8,981 nt of DNA from Sulfurospirillaceae bacterium (GTDB taxonomy: Bacteria; Campylobacterota; Campylobacteria; Campylobacterales; Sulfurospirillaceae), in contig JAQWCT010000100.1 of NCBI GenBank assembly GCA_028705785.1, positions 1-8,981 on the forward strand, written 5' to 3'. The notes below the pieces were generated by a model that worked only from the letters and a program-made list of their open reading frames with translations, had not been told where the DNA came from and ran no database searches. Both the position numbers and the translations under genes were made by a program. Below, piece after piece: positions 7,252 to 8,981 of this stretch (positions within the stretch are counted from its first letter, which is position 1; each line of letters opens with the position of its first letter).

Positions 7252-7331
7252 GTCAAGTTTCCCTAAATTTTCTCTAAATATATCTGTGATTAATTATATT
7301 TAATAAAAGTAATGCTTTTGTACTAAACAAA

Positions 7332-7352
7332 CTTGACAGTAATTGACTAAAG
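7332..7352 (+). promoter_or_regulatory. HAIR-like inverted repeat, possible HspR operator
   Basis: CTTGACA, a 7-base spacer and ACTAAAG resemble the HspR target CTTGAGT-N7-ACTCAAG: five of seven bases match in the left half, six of seven in the right, and the spacing is exact. It covers the -35 and most of the promoter spacer, so a bound repressor would block polymerase. HspR control of clpB is established in Campylobacter relatives; its action here is inferred. The left half also serves as the -35 hexamer, which explains its two mismatches and weakens it as independent evidence. Confidence 0.45.
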
Positions 7353-7361
7353 TTATATAAT
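7333..7361 (+). promoter_or_regulatory. Consensus sigma-70 type promoter of clpB
   Basis: TTGACA at 7333-7338, a 17-base spacer, and TATAAT at 7356-7361 match the consensus at all twelve positions with the ideal spacing. Transcription should start near 7368, leaving a leader of about 18 bases that contains the ribosome binding site AGGAG (7377-7381), 5 bases before the clpB ATG. The sequence upstream of -35 is very AT-rich. Such a strong promoter in front of a heat-shock gene implies a repressor. Confidence 0.85.
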
Positions 7362-7386
7362 TATAGATAAAAAAATAGGAGTAACT

Positions 7387-8981
7387 ATGAACCCATTATT
7401 TGAACAATTAACCAATCAAATGAGAGAAGCCATTGAAAGCTCTATAAGCTTGGCATTACATGCAAAAAATCCAGAATCAACCCCTTTACATGTAAGCTGG
7501 GGACTTATTACGAACTCAAATTCTATTTTCAATCAAGTTTTAAATAAGATGAATATCGATAAAGCAGCAATAGAACTTGAAATCAAAAGTGAAATCAAAA
7601 ATCTTCCCACCGCCTCACAAGTGAGTAAGGAAAACATCAAAGTTTCTCGAAATTTAGTCGAATCTTTGGAAAGAGCTGAGGGATTGATGAAGCAAAAAGG
7701 GGATAGTTACCTTTCTGTGGATACATGGTTACTTGCCAATCTTGATAATGACCCCCTTAAAAAAGTGTTGAGTAAATATCTCGATATTTCTGAGTTTAAA
7801 AAGAATTTAGAAGCTTTGCGTGGTGGAAAAAAGATAGATAAGCAAAGTAGCGATGAAAATCTTGAAGCCCTTGAAAAATATGGCATCAATCTTACCAAAC
7901 TTGCCAATGAGGGAAAACTTGACCCTGTTATTGGTAGAGATGAAGAAATTCACCGTATGATGCAGATTTTGATCCGAAAATCTAAAAACAATCCTATCTT
8001 AATAGGTGAACCCGGAACGGGAAAAACAGCTATAGCAGAGGGTTTGGCTCTTAAAATTGCGCACAATGATGTGCCACTAAGTTTACAAAATAAAAGCGTG
8101 GTAGCCCTTGATATGAGTGCTCTTATTGCTGGAGCAAAGTATCGTGGTGAGTTTGAAGACCGTCTTAAAGCTGTTATTGATGAAGTTAAAAAAAGTGGCA
8201 ATATCATCTTGTTTATTGATGAAATTCATACGATTGTAGGAGCAGGAGCAAGTGAGGGAAGTATGGACGCTGCTAATATCCTTAAACCAGCTTTGGCGCG
8301 AGGAGAGTTACACACCATCGGTGCAACGACACTCAAAGAGTACCGCAAATATTTTGAAAAAGATACGGCACTTCAAAGACGATTTCAACCAGTAACTGTG
8401 AATGAACCGACCATTAATGAAGCATTGCAGATTTTGCGTGGTATTAAAGAGAGTCTTGAAGCGCATCATCATGTGACGATTATGGACTCAGCGTTGATTG
8501 CTGCGGCAAAGCTGAGTAGTCGTTATATCAGTGATAGATTTTTACCCGATAAAGCCATTGACCTCATCGATGAGGCGGCGGCTGAACTTAAAATGCAAAT
8601 CGAGAGCGAACCAACAGAACTTAGTCGTGTTAAAAGGGCAATTGGTACTTTGATGGTAGAAAAAGAAGCACTTTTGATGGAAAAAAATAAGAAAAATGAA
8701 GACCGCATTAAAATGATAGAAAAAGAGCTGAGTGATGCCAAAGAGAAAAGAAATGCGCTAGAAATTCAGTTTGAAACGGAAAAAAGTGTTTTTAACGACA
8801 TCGCTTCGATTAAGACAAAAGCTGAAGCACTTAGAAGAGAAGCTGAAAATGCTAAAAAAAATAGTGACTTTAACAAAGCCGCCGAAATAGAGTATGGCAA
8901 ACTTCCTGAGCTCGCTAAAAATGAGGAAGAGTTAAAACAAAAATGGGAAAAAATGGTTGCCTCTGGAACACTTTTGAAAAA
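7387..8981 (+). CDS. clpB: ATP-dependent chaperone ClpB, N-terminal 531 residues (runs off the window)
   Basis: ClpB is the hexameric AAA+ disaggregase that, with DnaK, threads and rescues aggregated proteins. The visible part comprises the N-terminal double Clp repeat (about 1-145, somewhat divergent, with LHVSWGLI and YLSVDTWLLANL), a linker, and the first AAA+ module from LDPVIGRDEEI (178-188). Walker A is GEPGTGKT at 207-214, the pore loop KYRGEFE at 251-257, Walker B IILFIDEIH at 273-281 (Asp278, Glu279), and the arginine fingers LQRRFQ (Arg331, Arg332). LPDKAIDLIDEAAAE leads into the coiled-coil middle domain (about 405-531), which distinguishes ClpB from ClpA/ClpC and ends at the edge with the expected YGKLPEL segment. 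The second AAA+ module lies outside. The ATG has AGGAG 5 bases upstream. The gene is divergent from ctpA and has its own strong promoter with a possible HspR site. Confidence 0.97.
   Translation, partial: MNPLFEQLTNQMREAIESSISLALHAKNPESTPLHVSWGLITNSNSIFNQVLNKMNIDKAAIELEIKSEIKNLPTASQVSKENIKVSRNLVESLERAEGLMKQKGDSYLSVDTWLLANLDNDPLKKVLSKYLDISEFKKNLEALRGGKKIDKQSSDENLEALEKYGINLTKLANEGKLDPVIGRDEEIHRMMQILIRKSKNNPILIGEPGTGKTAIAEGLALKIAHNDVPLSLQNKSVVALDMSALIAGAKYRGEFEDRLKAVIDEVKKSGNIILFIDEIHTIVGAGASEGSMDAANILKPALARGELHTIGATTLKEYRKYFEKDTALQRRFQPVTVNEPTINEALQILRGIKESLEAHHHVTIMDSALIAAAKLSSRYISDRFLPDKAIDLIDEAAAELKMQIESEPTELSRVKRAIGTLMVEKEALLMEKNKKNEDRIKMIEKELSDAKEKRNALEIQFETEKSVFNDIASIKTKAEALRREAENAKKNSDFNKAAEIEYGKLPELAKNEEELKQKWEKMVASGTLLK
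7488..7496 (+). repeat. ACATGTAAG word inside clpB
   Basis: The context is CTTTACATGTAAGC, nearly the same as the htpG-distal terminator arm. It encodes part of PLHVSW in the ClpB N-domain, on the plus strand and in a different orientation to coding from the copies in htpG and the periplasmic protein gene. Confidence 0.4.

Noticed and set aside
7305..7319. Small hairpin AAAAG-TAATG-CTTTT upstream of the clpB -35
   Set aside because: Only five A/T-rich pairs; such repeats are expected by chance in this AT-rich intergenic DNA.
7213..7386. CIRCE element (HrcA target) at the divergent promoter
   Set aside because: No TTAGCACTC or GAGTGCTAA half site is present.
7707..8741. Minus-strand open frames opposite clpB
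   Set aside because: Antisense to the conserved ClpB N-domain, AAA+ module and coiled coil; the plus-strand reading is continuous and unambiguous.

Overview
The window looks like core chromosome of a Campylobacterota (epsilonproteobacterial) species, possibly near Sulfurospirillum. The genus is an inference from protein style, AT-rich base composition and gene order. The order clpB <- -> ctpA-purC-purS-purQ-(periplasmic protein)-plsC-crcB-htpG matches, from memory, the Campylobacter jejuni segment around Cj0509c to Cj0518. There are no insertion sequences, phage genes, CRISPR arrays, tRNAs or rRNAs.

Layout. Positions 1-118 hold what may be the broken or partial 3' end of a plus-strand gene. 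Positions 141-175 hold an inverted repeat that separates it from the convergent htpG. From 7212 down to 182 the minus strand carries eight densely packed genes in the order ctpA, purC, purS, purQ, an uncharacterised membrane-anchored SH3-like protein, plsC, crcB, htpG. Gaps are 3 to 38 bases, and three junctions overlap (purS/purQ 7 bases, the 366-residue protein/plsC about 23, plsC/crcB 32), so one operon with translational coupling is likely. A 174-base divergent region (7213-7386) then precedes clpB, which reads rightward and runs off the right edge after 531 codons.

How the genes relate. PurC makes SAICAR, and PurS with PurQ form two of the three subunits of FGAM synthase (PurL is not in the window). 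PlsC makes phosphatidic acid, CrcB exports fluoride, and CtpA is a PDZ-containing periplasmic serine protease. HtpG (Hsp90) and ClpB (disaggregase) are cytoplasmic chaperones that bracket the housekeeping genes. clpB has a perfect consensus sigma-70 type promoter, overlapped by a degenerate HAIR-like inverted repeat that suggests HspR repression; htpG has no comparable site and probably depends largely on the long operon.

The most notable signals outside ordinary annotation are a recurring word, ACATGTAAG, found five times, twice as an inverted pair between convergent genes like DNA-uptake-sequence terminators in other bacteria; the HAIR-like operator on the clpB promoter; the uncharacterised periplasmic protein with an SH3-like tail; and the possible gene remnant at the left edge. 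I found no evidence of a wholly new multi-gene system here.
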